Source of the DNA: UBA6065 sp036565605
GTDB taxonomy: Bacteria > Patescibacteriota > Minisyncoccia > Phycocordibacterales > UBA6065
Direction of reading: 5' to 3'
DNA: 64,000 bases
Assembly (NCBI GenBank): GCA_036565605.1
Contig: DATCXV010000009.1
Coordinates: 10,433-74,432 of the forward strand
The translations under genes were made by a program, and so were the position numbers. The notes under the pieces are model-generated. The model saw only the letters and a program-made list of their open reading frames with translations. It was not told the origin of the DNA and made no database searches. Numbering within the stretch: position 1 is the first letter of the stretch; each line of letters starts with the position of its first letter. This document shows, piece by piece, positions 9,029 through 16,356 of the stretch.

Positions 9029-9301
9029 TTACTTAACGTTGACGACGCTTTTCGTCTTGGTCTTGCCGTTGAAGCCAACCTTCCTCTTGGAGCCAAACGA
9101 AACGGTGCCTTCGGCGGTTGCGTAAATGGTGTAGTCTTTGCCGAGCGCGGTATTGGTGCCTGCAAGGGTGTTAAGGCCCTCCTGGCGGATGATGATCGAT
9201 CCAACCTTGGCTTTTTCGCCAGCATAGAGCTTCACGCCCAGGTATCGAGGGTTCGAATCGCGGCCGTTTTTGACTGTACCTCCGGATTTCTTTGTTGCCA
9301 T
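9029..9301 (-). CDS. rpmA: Large ribosomal subunit protein bL27
   Basis: The 90-aa protein begins MATKKSGGTVKNGRDSNPR, the conserved N-terminal tail that reaches the peptidyl transferase centre. There is no cleavable extension of the kind found in Firmicutes. The beta-barrel core continues with GVKLYAGEKAKVGSIIIRQ and a basic C-terminus. It stands alone, not next to rplU or obg as in many bacteria. The stop is followed by the shared terminator at 8995-9020. Confidence 0.95.
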   Translation of the reverse strand: MATKKSGGTVKNGRDSNPRYLGVKLYAGEKAKVGSIIIRQEGLNTLAGTNTALGKDYTIYATAEGTVSFGSKRKVGFNGKTKTKSVVNVK

Positions 9302-9347
9302 GTGGATTACTGAGGCGAATTTTTATCTTTTCTTTATCTCGCCTCGC

Positions 9348-9353
9348 TATACT
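9348..9353 (+). promoter_or_regulatory. -10 box of the Ada-like membrane protein
   Basis: TATACT ends eight bases before ATG 9362, which fits a leaderless start there rather than at the ATG six bases earlier. Confidence 0.5.
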
Positions 9354-9361
9354 TAATGGGT

Positions 9362-9796
9362 ATGACTAGGTTTCAAATCATAAGCCATATCAAGGAAAAA
9401 ATCAAGCTTTGGGTGGGTTTGGCTGAGAAGAGGGATATTTTCGTTGCCTTGGTTGTCATTTTGACCGCTCTTTCTGCCTTTTTCATAGGTCGGATATCGC
9501 GTATTGAAACGGACCGTCCTCCGGTGGTTATTCGTCAATTTCCGGCCGTGCAAAGTCCGGTCCAGGTACCAAAAAAGACCGCGGTAACTGCGGTGGCAAG
9601 CCAAACTGCGGCTGTCGGAGCAAGCAGTGGGGCAGTGAAGGGAATATATGTGGCCTCCAAAAATGGGACTAAGTACCATTTACCAAACTGTATTGGCGCT
9701 AAAAGTATTTCTGATGCAAATAAAATCTGGTTCGCCACCAAAGCGGATGCCGAAAAAGCAGGGTATACGCCGGCAGGGAATTGCAAGGGGATATAA
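9362..9796 (+). CDS. Membrane-anchored protein with Ada-like metal-binding domain
   Basis: The 144-aa protein has a cytoplasmic start, one membrane helix (about residues 28-46, VALVVILTALSAFFIGRI), a Val/Thr/Pro-rich linker and a C-terminal domain. That domain reads GTKYHLPNCIGAKSI, then WFATKADAEKAGYTPAGNC. This is the Ada-type small zinc-binding fold, in which a His/Cys cluster binds metal, and it recurs in many CPR membrane proteins. The domain would face outward. A DNA-repair role like Ada is not implied by this fold alone. The start at 9362 follows from the -10 position. Confidence 0.6.
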   Translation: MTRFQIISHIKEKIKLWVGLAEKRDIFVALVVILTALSAFFIGRISRIETDRPPVVIRQFPAVQSPVQVPKKTAVTAVASQTAAVGASSGAVKGIYVASKNGTKYHLPNCIGAKSISDANKIWFATKADAEKAGYTPAGNCKGI

Positions 9797-9857
9797 CCCA
9801 CATGTTGTCTCAACCATGAATTAATGGTTAAATCTCTAAAGAAAGCACACCCCTATT

Positions 9858-10265
9858 ATGAGTAATGATTACCGACGGTCTCGCTACATTCCCGGTTTTA
9901 TCAGGATTTGGCGCGGTAAAGCACGGGAAGAGCGCTTTATTGAGGCATGGACTAATCCGCCAAATCCACCAGATTGGTTTGCGGACGTCCGCAAAGCCTC
10001 AAAAGAAGAGGACTTTTCTGGCGTTGATGCCTTTTTTATCTGTAAGGATCAAACCGAGATTCCGGTGCAGATAAAAGGCACGTATGCCGGAATAGAGGAC
10101 TACCTTCGGGCACATCCTATATCTGAAAAGAACGTGGTCCTGCTTCAAATCCAAGCCATTATGAGTTTGGAGGAGATCCGGCTACTTAGCTTATTCGCAC
10201 TGAGGGCCTATTTTTCACGGGAGCCTCAAAAAACAGCTTTACCTGAAACTAGCAAGACGGCATAA
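9858..10265 (+). CDS. 135-aa protein with possible PD-(D/E)XK-like core
   Basis: I do not recognise a named family. Residues about 50-80 read EDFSGVDAFFICKDQTEIP followed by VQIKGT, which resembles the Asp...(Asp/Glu/Gln)-X-Lys core of restriction-endonuclease-like folds: an Asp in GVD, then a beta strand with Gln-Ile-Lys. The N-terminus is basic and aromatic (YRRSRYIPGFIRIWRG). It is a single gene with its own hairpin terminator, whose loop is exactly the TAA stop. Nuclease activity is only a guess. An AACCAT-6-ATGGTT inverted repeat lies 35-55 bases upstream (about 9817-9834). Confidence 0.55.
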   Translation: MSNDYRRSRYIPGFIRIWRGKAREERFIEAWTNPPNPPDWFADVRKASKEEDFSGVDAFFICKDQTEIPVQIKGTYAGIEDYLRAHPISEKNVVLLQIQAIMSLEEIRLLSLFALRAYFSREPQKTALPETSKTA

Positions 10266-10277
10266 TGCCGTCTTTTT
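10254..10277 (+). terminator. Terminator whose loop is the stop codon
   Basis: AGACGGCA and TGCCGTCT pair perfectly around the 3-base loop TAA (10263-10265), the stop codon of the gene at 9858. TTTTT follows. Confidence 0.8.
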
Positions 10278-10317
10278 CTTATATATGGCTCTATTGGGCC
10301 ATTTTGTATAAAATCTC

Positions 10318-10346
10318 TTGACTTTTAAAACCAAAGGTGCTATAAT
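10318..10346 (+). promoter_or_regulatory. Consensus promoter of the lysozyme-like gene
   Basis: TTGACT (10318-10323), a 17-base spacer and TATAAT (10341-10346) with an extended TG are close to ideal sigma-70 elements. The start would be near 10353, leaving an unusually long 5' leader of about 100 bases. Confidence 0.8.
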
Positions 10347-10352
10347 GGAGAT

Positions 10353-10451
10353 ACATCAGAGTTTTCCTCTGGTGATTTGTTTTTAAGGGCGGGTCACTCA
10401 AAGGCGTAAGCCGATAGGGGCACGAACTTAGGGACTTTGAAACCATCAATT
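10353..10451 (+). promoter_or_regulatory. Structured 5' leader of unknown class
   Basis: The leader first folds an 8-bp hairpin (CATCAGAG with CTCTGGTG) followed by ATTTGTTTTT, which is terminator-like. The second part has TCAAAG (about 10408) able to pair with CTTTGA (about 10435), enclosing a GGC-GTAA-GCC hairpin and a purine-rich GATAGGGGCACGAAC strand. That could be a ligand-binding RNA or a cis-acting structure. I could not match it to a riboswitch class that I know. Confidence 0.4.
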
Positions 10452-10895
10452 ATGATCGAGATTACGACCAGCCTGGTCATGCTCGCTTCCGCTTTTCTTC
10501 CCGCTGCAAGCACGACTCCTGCGACTGCATCGTCGACCATAGCGGAAAACGCAACCTCGTCGGTTCCTCTTACGTCGGTGTCGGTCGAGGCCTATGTCCG
10601 CGATTACTTCAAGGACACCCCGGTCTTGGCTGAAGTAGCAAAGTGTGAGTCCACGTTCCGTCAGTTCGATTCGAAAGGCCGCGTTATTCGCGGAAAGGAG
10701 AATCCGGACGACGTCGGCGTGATGCAGATCAACACCTTCTATCATGGTGAGTCTGCAGAAAAGCTTGGCTACGACTTGTACACCATCGACGGCAACCTCG
10801 GCTTTGCCCGCTGGTTGTACGGCAAGTATGGTTCGGATCCGTGGGTCCATTCTTCCAAATGTTGGAAGAAGTACGAGAAGATCGCGATGAAGTAA
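10452..10895 (+). CDS. Secreted lysozyme-like (SLT-fold) protein
   Basis: The 147-aa product starts with a signal sequence (MIEITTSLVMLASAFLPAAS), followed by a low-complexity Thr/Ser/Ala linker. The catalytic-type domain begins near residue 55 with LAEVAKCESTFRQFD, whose Glu after Cys matches the transglycosylase catalytic Glu. GVMQINTFYH, a helix around GNLGFARWLY and DPWVHSSKCW follow, with paired Cys for a disulfide. It would cleave peptidoglycan outside the membrane. ATG 10452 is preferred to an upstream TTG because the signal peptide starts there. The gene has a strong promoter, a structured leader and a strong terminator. Confidence 0.78.
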   Translation: MIEITTSLVMLASAFLPAASTTPATASSTIAENATSSVPLTSVSVEAYVRDYFKDTPVLAEVAKCESTFRQFDSKGRVIRGKENPDDVGVMQINTFYHGESAEKLGYDLYTIDGNLGFARWLYGKYGSDPWVHSSKCWKKYEKIAMK

Positions 10896-10910
10896 AAGCA
10901 AGCAGCATAG

Positions 10911-10947
10911 AAAAAAGCCCGGTCTCCGAAGGAGACCGGGCTTTTTT
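10911..10947. terminator. Strong bidirectional terminator
   Basis: GCCCGGTCTCC and GGAGACCGGGC pair over 11 bp around loop GAA, flanked by six A and six T. It ends the lysozyme-like gene. Confidence 0.9.
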
Positions 10948-11053
10948 ATGGAGACCAATTTTCTTGCAAAAGGGTAGCAGGAGAGTAGTATCGACCACGG
11001 AGTATAGTTCTCCAAATCGCCCTACATAACTGGGCATAGTCGAAAGGATTGTT

Positions 11054-11890
11054 ATGAAATCGTTAGCTGTTAGCACGTTGGGATATCAAGAATGGAAGAA
11101 GCGTCTGCTTGATGGGGACGAAAATTCCTTGATCCATGAAAAATTGGGGGCTCTCCAGCACGGAAGTGTTTTCTTTGGAGCGACAGGAGACAATGGCGAC
11201 CCGATCGCCCTCTATCTGGCTCTAGCGGACAGATTTATGACCAACGATATCTACCCGTTGCCTAACTGGATTAAAGATGCAGAAGTCATGGCAAAGGCGA
11301 GATCGGTCCTGGTGAAGCACTTCTTCAAGGTGCATCCGGTCATTGATTATTGGAACTTCATCACAGTTGTTGCGTTCAGCCCGGACTTATTACCGGTGCT
11401 TATACACTTTCTCTGCTCTGCACGGAGGGGGATCGCAAAAAGAATTGATTTCTTCAAATGGAATTACCAGTTCGTCGATGATGCATACGCTGAGCGAAGT
11501 AAACACGACGCAAAGCAACAGCACGAGGACAAGACGATCTCGTCCTTCCTGAGCCATCTCCTGTGGTTACTCATGCAGGGAATTACTCCTCATAGCGAGC
11601 AGCGGCGTTTGGACCTTAAAAAAGCGCTCAAGCCTTATGAAAAAGATATCCTTCTCGAGATATTCATCCGGGCGCCCTGGCAGCTTCTGCCGTTCCGGAT
11701 GGATAAAGAATGGGTTGAAGTGTTCGAAAAGGACCTCAAACAATACCCGGAAGTGCATCCAAGGACCTTTGAAGACAAGGTAAATAGTGACGATCGCATG
11801 TGCAACTACAGGCACCATGATCTGCCGTCTGTCGCAGCTCCTACGAGAGCTGAGGTTCTGACCGTGCTGAAGTCCCGGACGTATCAATAA
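11054..11890 (+). CDS. 278-aa protein of unknown function
   Basis: I do not recognise this protein. It is soluble in composition with one hydrophobic patch (FITVVAFSPDLLPVLIHFLC, about residues 97-116), then a charged segment and repeated amphipathic helices (HLLWLLMQGI near 175). There is no signal peptide. AAAGGA six bases upstream of ATG 11054 is a real Shine-Dalgarno, which most genes here lack, so this gene may be translated differently or have been acquired. It is bracketed by strong terminators at 10911 and 11905, making a monocistronic unit. Confidence 0.7.
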   Translation: MKSLAVSTLGYQEWKKRLLDGDENSLIHEKLGALQHGSVFFGATGDNGDPIALYLALADRFMTNDIYPLPNWIKDAEVMAKARSVLVKHFFKVHPVIDYWNFITVVAFSPDLLPVLIHFLCSARRGIAKRIDFFKWNYQFVDDAYAERSKHDAKQQHEDKTISSFLSHLLWLLMQGITPHSEQRRLDLKKALKPYEKDILLEIFIRAPWQLLPFRMDKEWVEVFEKDLKQYPEVHPRTFEDKVNSDDRMCNYRHHDLPSVAAPTRAEVLTVLKSRTYQ

Positions 11891-11904
11891 GGATTGAATT
11901 ATTC

Positions 11905-11937
11905 AAAGCCGCGACCTTTTTTATCGCGGCTTTTTTC
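11905..11937 (+). terminator. Terminator after the 278-aa gene
   Basis: AAAGCCGCGA and TCGCGGCTTT form a 10-bp stem with a T-rich loop, followed by TTTT. Confidence 0.85.
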
Positions 11938-11997
11938 TGACCCAAAACCCCCACCAGCCGTTTCATTTTGCAAAGGGGAGTATGAGGTCAGCGTTCC

Positions 11998-12129
11998 ATG
12001 ACCACATCGCAACGTCGGATTTTGGTTAACGAAAGTAATTTTGATCGTGATTGTTTGGCGAAGAAAATTTTTGCGAACGAGACACGTGATATGGCAAAAG
12101 CCACGCATGCGTCGAGGTACGCCGCCTAA
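11998..12129 (+). CDS. Possible 43-aa protein
   Basis: ATG 11998 to TAA 12127-12129 encodes 43 residues beginning MTTSQRRILVNESNFDRD and ending KATHASRYAA. The composition is that of a small soluble, slightly basic protein. GAGG lies about ten bases upstream. There is no family match and no clear promoter. The 388 bases between 11891 and 12278 otherwise hold no confident gene, only the terminator at 11905 and the AT-rich promoter or repeat at 12170-12240. Confidence 0.35.
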   Translation: MTTSQRRILVNESNFDRDCLAKKIFANETRDMAKATHASRYAA

Positions 12130-12170
12130 AAGTCTTTGAAACTGCCGAGAAGGTCTTGTAGGTCATAGAC

Positions 12171-12198
12171 TTAAACGAACCAATATATATGCTATAAT
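12171..12198 (+). promoter_or_regulatory. Upstream promoter of the recombinase gene
   Basis: TTAAAC (12171-12176), 16 bases and TATAAT (12193-12198) with an extended TG form a fair promoter. Its -10 lies inside the inverted repeat at 12193-12219. Confidence 0.45.
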
Positions 12199-12219
12199 AT
12201 GAGTATTAGAGATATTATA
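12193..12219. repeat. Inverted repeat, possible recombinase site or operator
   Basis: TATAATAT and ATATTATA form perfect 8-base arms separated by 11 bases. A second overlapping pair, GAGTAT and ATACTC, lies at 12201 and 12216. The spacing resembles dif-type tyrosine recombinase sites (two arms and a short core), and the recombinase gene starts 60 bases away. The repeat also covers a -10 box, so it could instead be an operator. Confidence 0.4.
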
Positions 12220-12267
12220 CTCAATTACATATATACTTCCCTCATACTCTAAACACGCCGCGCGGGA

Positions 12268-12273
12268 TATAAT
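12268..12273 (+). promoter_or_regulatory. -10 box next to the recombinase start
   Basis: TATAAT ends five bases before ATG 12279, giving a nearly leaderless second transcript in addition to the one from 12193. Confidence 0.45.
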
Positions 12274-12278
12274 TTCTA

Positions 12279-13271
12279 ATGCAAACGTATACGATCATGA
12301 GCAGAAATATTCAGCTATACAAAAGTCGCGGTGGCAGTCTTCCCCTCATGGACGACTTCCTTCTCCATATCCAGGCCAACAACTATTCCAAAGAGACGCT
12401 TTATAACTATGAGCGCGACCTCAAGACCTTTGATACCTTTCTTACTGTCGAATTGGGTAAAATGCCCTTCTCTCAGGTTACTAAAAGGACGATCGAGCAG
12501 TTTAAGGCGTACTTGAACTCGACTGACCGTAGGACTGCCGAAGGAAAAGCCTCGGAAATGATGCTGAAGAGCGGATCGATCAACCGTACGCTGTCGTCCT
12601 TGCGCCGATACTTATCATATCTTGTTGATATGGACCAAAAGGTGCCGATCGCGCCGAACGCGATTAAGCTCATTAGGATGGAAAAGCCGCATTCGCGCGT
12701 GACCGAGCTCAAGGAGCTGGTCGAGCTCATCGAATCGCCGTCGAAGTTCGAACAAGACAAACACGTCGCCTTGCGCAATCGCGCCATGCTCGAGACATTG
12801 TTTGCAAGCGGCATGCGTATTTCAGAGCTACTAAGCTTGAAGCGCGCTCAGATCGACAAGACTGGCCGTGTTTTCATCCAAGGTAAAGGCAAGAAGCAGC
12901 GCTTCATATACCTGACCGAGCGCGCTAAAAGCCATATCGACGCCTATCTGAAGATTCGCGACGACGATTCGCCGTACCTATTTATCCCGAACCGCGGCAA
13001 GAATGCCCAGAAAAAGGACCGCCGCGTCTCCTCTAACTATTTGCAGATGAAGATCAAGCAGTACCGCGAACTGATCGGCATCAATGTTCCGACCAGCGCC
13101 CACTCACTGCGCCACGGCTTCGCTACCTATTTGGCCGAATCCGGCGCTAATCCGGCCGCTATTCAGATTTTGCTGGGCCACGAATCGCTCGATACCACGA
13201 CCCGCTACGTCCACGCGTCGGATAAGTATGCCGAGGACACGCATAAGAAGTTCCATCCACTTAAGGACTAA
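12279..13271 (+). CDS. xer: Tyrosine recombinase, XerC/XerD type
   Basis: This 330-aa site-specific recombinase has an N-terminal SAM-like DNA-binding domain (FLLHIQANNYSKETLYNYERDL) and a C-terminal catalytic domain. The catalytic residues are all visible: Arg in SGMRISELLSLKR near residue 180, the HSLRHGFA box near 270, His in LLGHESLDTTTRY and the nucleophile Tyr in TRYVHASDKY. A Xer protein would resolve chromosome dimers at dif; an integrase of a mobile element is the alternative. No other mobile-element gene is near, which favours a housekeeping Xer. An ATG 18 bases downstream is a possible alternative start. Confidence 0.88.
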   Translation: MQTYTIMSRNIQLYKSRGGSLPLMDDFLLHIQANNYSKETLYNYERDLKTFDTFLTVELGKMPFSQVTKRTIEQFKAYLNSTDRRTAEGKASEMMLKSGSINRTLSSLRRYLSYLVDMDQKVPIAPNAIKLIRMEKPHSRVTELKELVELIESPSKFEQDKHVALRNRAMLETLFASGMRISELLSLKRAQIDKTGRVFIQGKGKKQRFIYLTERAKSHIDAYLKIRDDDSPYLFIPNRGKNAQKKDRRVSSNYLQMKIKQYRELIGINVPTSAHSLRHGFATYLAESGANPAAIQILLGHESLDTTTRYVHASDKYAEDTHKKFHPLKD

Positions 13272-13298
13272 AACAAAGGCTTAGGATCCAGAGGCTAC

Positions 13299-13613
13299 CT
13301 ATTCTCCAATCGGCCTATATGGCTGGTCTCCGATATGTATAAGCCTCTTCCCTGCATTCTCTATTTCTGTGGGAGCACCAGCGTCGATGCGACCCAAATT
13401 GTGGACGAATGCCTGCCAGATAATTCCAATGAAAACATTGCGATACAAGTAGGTCACGGGGCCTTTTACATAATCCCATACCTTCTCTACCCCGCTCCAG
13501 GCGTAATTCAAATTCGATTGCGTCGTGGGTGCTTCGATGATCGCTCTTAGGTCATAGCCGAAGAAGCTCAAAATGATGATCCCAAGCACCGCAAGGATGA
13601 TGTACTTGATCAT
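13299..13613 (-). CDS. Small membrane protein, 104 aa
   Basis: One N-terminal membrane helix (MIKYIILAVLGIIILSFFGYDLR) is followed by a soluble stretch with SGVEKVWDYVKGPVTYLYRN and a weakly hydrophobic VFIGIIWQAFVHNL segment. This pattern is frequent in Parcubacteria genomes, but I cannot name a family or function. The start is fixed by TG-A-TATACT, ending six bases before the ATG. It is downstream of the M23 peptidase gene with a separate promoter. Confidence 0.65.
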   Translation of the reverse strand: MIKYIILAVLGIIILSFFGYDLRAIIEAPTTQSNLNYAWSGVEKVWDYVKGPVTYLYRNVFIGIIWQAFVHNLGRIDAGAPTEIENAGKRLIHIGDQPYRPIGE

Positions 13614-13619
13614 GAATTT

Positions 13620-13628
13620 AGTATATCA
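13620..13628 (-). promoter_or_regulatory. Extended -10 box of the 104-aa gene
   Basis: Minus-strand TG-A-TATACT ends six bases before ATG 13613, giving a leaderless transcript. Confidence 0.65.
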
Positions 13629-13638
13629 CCCAAATCTT

Positions 13639-14931
13639 TTAGAGAGCCGGCAGATATGCACTGGGGTCGAGGTATGCCGTTGGTGGTGCGGCGACCGTCT
13701 TGATGCCAGCACAGTTCGTCGAGCCAAGCGAAGACGAATCAACTACACGCACACCTGCGGTCGCATAAACGCCGAAATGGAGATGTGGACCGGTTGCGTA
13801 TCCTGTCTGACCCGAATAGCCGATGGTATCGCCGGTCACGACCGTGTCTCCGGGCGAAACAGACACCACGGACAAGTGGCCGTAGATCGTGGAAAGACCG
13901 TTAGGATGCTTGATCAGGACAAATTTTCCGTACTGGCAGCCGCTCTTGGACCTTACCGCTTCGGTATCGACGACGGTGCCCGAGAGCGCAGCTTTAACCG
14001 GTGTGCCGATCGATGCGGCTAAGTCGATGCCGCCGTGGGTACCGGACGTGTACAAACGTTTCGCGGCGACAGTCTTGCCGAAATATTGGGTGACGCGGAT
14101 AACGGAAAGAGGCCACTCCAAAATGCTGTGTCGTGCGTTTGGAATAGCATTGGGATCAAGCGTGATCTTCAATTGGCTTTCGTATGCAAACAATTCTTTT
14201 TCGTACTGCTCGCGCTGGGCAACTTTGTCGTCCAGGATGGCTTTGTAGTTCGCTTCCCTATTCTTTGTTTCCGTCAAAAGTTTGTCCTTTTCAGTTTTAG
14301 TTGAGGCAACAACTTTTTGTTGGTCTGCAAGGCTCTTGCGATAAGCTTCAAGTTTGGTTTTCTCCCCTGTCGCCTGGTCGCGGCGCGCGCCCAAAAGCAT
14401 GCGCAGGTCACGCAATTCTTCAAGATCTACTTTGACGCGGCCTTGGACCGAGCGAAGGGAGTTCACATAATCGAGCGCGCTGGAAATACCTTCATCCGAC
14501 AGTAGGGTTTCTGCGAATGATTGCGATTCGGCTGCGCTAACATTGCGCATGGACTCGGCGATGGCGGCCTCGCGCACAGAAATTTTTGCTTCCGCGTCAT
14601 CGATATCATCTTCAAGCTGTCCCAAGGTGAGCGATGTTTTGTCGATCTGGGTTGCCGTCAAAGAAAGGTTCGCCTGCAATTTTTTTTGCGTCGTTTCAAG
14701 CTGTGACAAGGCAGACTTGAGCGACTGGGCCTGTGCCGACGTCGAGTTAAGAAGCGTTGAGTACTGATCGATCTGCCTTTGCAGATCGTCGATCTTGCGG
14801 TTGTTTTCTTCGATCTTGGCGCGGATCGCTTCTGGGGACTCAGCGGCGAAAGCAGAGTGAGTCAAAAAAACTGCCGCAAGGGCGGCAAACACAGACAAAA
14901 TCCCAAAGATGATGTTACTTGATTTCGTCAT
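13639..14931 (-). CDS. Murein hydrolase activator, EnvC-like M23 peptidase
   Basis: The 430-aa exported protein has a signal peptide ending near SAFAAES. A long coiled coil (about residues 35-255, with heptads such as KIDDLQRQIDQYSTLL) follows, then a C-terminal LytM/M23 domain. Zinc ligands are visible as HGGIDLAA and, near the end, HLHFGVY, so the domain should be an active endopeptidase, unlike degenerate EnvC. It would cut peptide crosslinks during division or activate amidases. Its start overlaps the end of gltX by 17 bases, so it is the distal gene of that unit. Confidence 0.88.
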   Translation of the reverse strand: MTKSSNIIFGILSVFAALAAVFLTHSAFAAESPEAIRAKIEENNRKIDDLQRQIDQYSTLLNSTSAQAQSLKSALSQLETTQKKLQANLSLTATQIDKTSLTLGQLEDDIDDAEAKISVREAAIAESMRNVSAAESQSFAETLLSDEGISSALDYVNSLRSVQGRVKVDLEELRDLRMLLGARRDQATGEKTKLEAYRKSLADQQKVVASTKTEKDKLLTETKNREANYKAILDDKVAQREQYEKELFAYESQLKITLDPNAIPNARHSILEWPLSVIRVTQYFGKTVAAKRLYTSGTHGGIDLAASIGTPVKAALSGTVVDTEAVRSKSGCQYGKFVLIKHPNGLSTIYGHLSVVSVSPGDTVVTGDTIGYSGQTGYATGPHLHFGVYATAGVRVVDSSSLGSTNCAGIKTVAAPPTAYLDPSAYLPAL

Positions 14932-16312
14932 GCGCGCATTTATCCAGGGCCGTTTCGATACGTTTGATCGTTGTTTCTTTGCCTAAAATCGCAGCCAAGG
15001 TGAACGGATTAGGCGATCGATCTTTACCCGACAGAGCATAGCGTAAAGGCCACAAAACGGCTCCCCTGCCCTCTTTTTCTGCATAAGGCCAAATGACCGC
15101 CTTCACGCTTGCCTCATCCCAGGTGGCCGATTTGAAGCTCTGAAGCATATGCCTGACGTTGGCTAGATGCTTCTGTGCACCGGACAGGTCTGTTTCGTCT
15201 TTCCACTTAAGTGACAAAGCATCGTATTGCGGATCCGCGAAATAATAATCGAGGTCGCGCTCTTCGATCATGGTGTCGATGTCGTTCAAGGTATCGATGC
15301 GCTCTAAGACAACGGGTGCGATGTTTGTAAGCAGCATGTGGTCTATCTTCCATCCCAAATCCCGTGCCCGAGCAGACCGCAGAATGCGCTCTTCAAGTAT
15401 GGTTGCAAATTTGTCTTTCGAGAGACGCTTCAGATGTTCTTTGTTTATCCAGCGCAATTTTTTCTCGTCAAAGACTGCGCCGCCCTTTTGAACCTTGGAA
15501 AGATCGAAGGCTTTGACCAACCCTTGGCGATCGAAAATTTCCTGGTCAGTGCCCGGGTTCCATCCGATGAGTGCCATGTAATTCAAAAGTGCTGACGGAA
15601 GAAATCCTTGGTCACGATAAAACGTCATCGGCTGGGCGCCGTGGCGTTTGGAAAGCTTTGATCGATCCAGGGCAAGTACCAAGGGCAGATGTGCATAGAC
15701 AGGTGTCGGTGCGCCTAATGCTTCTTGGATGAGTATTTGTCTCGGTGTATTTGAAATGTGGTCTTCGCCTCGGATAACGTGCGTTACGCCCATAAGGAAG
15801 TCATCGAGCACGACCACAAAGTGGAAGATCGGTTCGGTCGGACTTTTGGCGATAACGAAGTCTCCCAGTTCAGTGGTGTCGAACTCTACGTCACCACGGA
15901 TCAAATCATGGAAACGGACGCGCTTGTTGGGGTTGCGGAAACGAACCACTTCGGCTCGCTGCCCTTCTTCGGTTACTTCTTCTTTCGAGATGTATGCCTT
16001 GTCTGCGGCGATCAGCTTATGGATCCATTCTTCATACAGATCAGTGCGTTCAGACTGGCGGTAAAACTCGTCGTGTGGTAATTCGAGCCACTTCAGACTT
16101 TCAACGATGTTGTTCTCGAATTCCTTTTTCGAGCGCGCTTTATCTGTGTCTTCGATGCGCAGGATGAAGGTGCCTTTGTGCTGTTTGGCGTACAGATATG
16201 AAAAGACTGCCGTACGATAGCTGCCGGCGTGCAAAAGACCGGTCGGAGACGGTGCAAATCGCGTCACAACCTTCGGCTTGCGGGAAAACAGGCCCTTGAT
16301 TCGGCGCAGCAT
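14915..16312 (-). CDS. gltX: Glutamyl-tRNA synthetase
   Basis: The 465-aa class I synthetase has the HIGH-type motif as RFAPSPTGLLHAGSYRTA near residue 20, the KLSKRHG loop near residue 250, and an anticodon-binding C-terminal region. No gatCAB genes are in the window, so whether it is discriminating cannot be judged. The start is ATG 16312. The GTG 18 bases upstream lies on the -10 box TATAAT (16322-16327), nine bases before the ATG. It is followed by the overlapping M23 peptidase gene. Confidence 0.93.
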   Translation of the reverse strand: MLRRIKGLFSRKPKVVTRFAPSPTGLLHAGSYRTAVFSYLYAKQHKGTFILRIEDTDKARSKKEFENNIVESLKWLELPHDEFYRQSERTDLYEEWIHKLIAADKAYISKEEVTEEGQRAEVVRFRNPNKRVRFHDLIRGDVEFDTTELGDFVIAKSPTEPIFHFVVVLDDFLMGVTHVIRGEDHISNTPRQILIQEALGAPTPVYAHLPLVLALDRSKLSKRHGAQPMTFYRDQGFLPSALLNYMALIGWNPGTDQEIFDRQGLVKAFDLSKVQKGGAVFDEKKLRWINKEHLKRLSKDKFATILEERILRSARARDLGWKIDHMLLTNIAPVVLERIDTLNDIDTMIEERDLDYYFADPQYDALSLKWKDETDLSGAQKHLANVRHMLQSFKSATWDEASVKAVIWPYAEKEGRGAVLWPLRYALSGKDRSPNPFTLAAILGKETTIKRIETALDKCAHDEIK

Positions 16313-16321
16313 AATGCGGCC

Positions 16322-16327
16322 ATTATA
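16322..16327 (-). promoter_or_regulatory. -10 box of gltX
   Basis: Minus-strand TATAAT ends nine bases before ATG 16312, so the leader is at most about three bases. Confidence 0.6.
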
Positions 16328-16356
16328 CACGACTTCCGATGTTTTCGCAGGCCACT

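Noticed and set aside
9240..9262. T-arm-like GGTTCGAATCG suggesting a tRNA
   Set aside because: It lies inside rpmA, where it encodes the conserved RDSNPR part of bL27. No acceptor or anticodon arms can be built around it.
10446..11015. 189-codon minus-strand open frame
   Set aside because: It runs through a strong terminator and is antisense to the lysozyme-like gene with signal peptide and catalytic motifs.
11899..12108. 69-codon minus-strand open frame
   Set aside because: It crosses a strong terminator and lies opposite a more plausible short plus-strand ORF.
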